Assembly (NCBI GenBank): GCA_964565705.1
Contig: CAZMGD010000046.1
Span: 1-30,346, forward strand
Origin: CAZMGD01 sp964565705
GTDB lineage: Bacteria; Actinomycetota; Acidimicrobiia; Acidimicrobiales; Ilumatobacteraceae
Direction: 5' to 3'
DNA length: 30,346 bases
The first letter of the stretch is position 1. The number at the start of each line of letters is the position of its first letter. This document shows, in pieces, positions 30,299-30,346 of the stretch. Below the pieces are notes generated by a model. It made no database searches. It had not been told where the DNA came from and saw only the letters and a list, made by a program, of their open reading frames with translations. A program made the position numbers and the translations under genes.

Positions 30299-30346
30299 GG
30301 GCTTCGACGGCTACCAGCCGCCGTCGATCCTCCAGGCCGAAGGTGC
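30294..30346 (+). pseudogene. Inverted fragment of the same aminotransferase gene
   Basis: Reading the plus strand from 30294 gives DMGFDGYQPPSILQAEGA, running off the window. In AlaC-type aminotransferases this segment (compare ADIVYDGWKAPSIMQVPGA in E. coli AlaC, from memory) lies immediately before the GAKECAVELYSMTKSF segment that is encoded on the minus strand next to it. The fragment is therefore the missing upstream piece in reversed orientation, joined near 30290-30294. It is not an independent gene. Confidence 0.8.

Overview
The window is a gene-dense, very GC-rich bacterial chromosome segment of about 30.3 kb. Several traits point to Actinomycetota: a DUF3040 protein, a MtrA/MtrB-like two-component pair followed by a GerMN lipoprotein, an extended MraZ operator, a MurE of the meso-diaminopimelate type, and many apparently leaderless promoters. 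Gene order and divergent details suggest a deep-branching class such as Acidimicrobiia, but this is inference because no rRNA is present. No stretch longer than about 200 bases lacks a gene. I see no tRNA, rRNA, CRISPR array, insertion sequence or prophage.

Region 1 (1-12984, all minus strand) is a division and cell wall (dcw) cluster. In transcription order it runs mraZ, rsmH, an ftsL-like gene, ftsI, murE, mraY, ftsW, murG, murC, murB, ftsQ and the 5' end of ftsZ, which leaves the window. Junctions are extremely tight and five use the same four-base GTGA stop/start overlap. murF and murD are absent from their usual places. An MraZ operator of GTGG units with mostly 10-bp spacing lies in front of mraZ. 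The ftsI gene carries a 57-bp palindromic element in frame in its long basic N-terminal region.

Region 2 (13058-15403, minus) holds a lipoate ligase/octanoyltransferase-like gene, an HNH endonuclease and a small unknown gene in one unit, then a ROK-family sugar kinase. Region 3 (15480-19899, plus) is a MoxR ATPase - DUF58 - transglutaminase operon. It ends tail-to-tail against a second minus-strand unit (19905-22285) of DUF3040 protein, DNA polymerase IV and a polyprenol-phosphate mannose synthase-like glycosyltransferase.

Region 4 (22328-26186, plus) is a compact five-gene run: a small membrane protein, an inositol-monophosphatase family enzyme, a MtrA-like regulator, a MtrB-like sensor kinase and a short LpqB-like lipoprotein. 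It faces a minus-strand 6-phosphofructokinase with its own terminator. Divergent from that are a small membrane protein and glycerol kinase (27297-29101, plus). An ACT-domain protein and the C-terminal part of an AlaC-like aminotransferase follow on the minus strand.

At the right edge the aminotransferase reading folds back. The residues that should precede the minus-strand portion are encoded on the plus strand, which indicates an inverted junction, most likely an assembly or amplification chimera at a contig end. No wholly new system is evident. The points most worth a second look are the palindrome inside ftsI, the long MraZ operator, the missing murD/murF, the set of leaderless promoters and the fold-back end.
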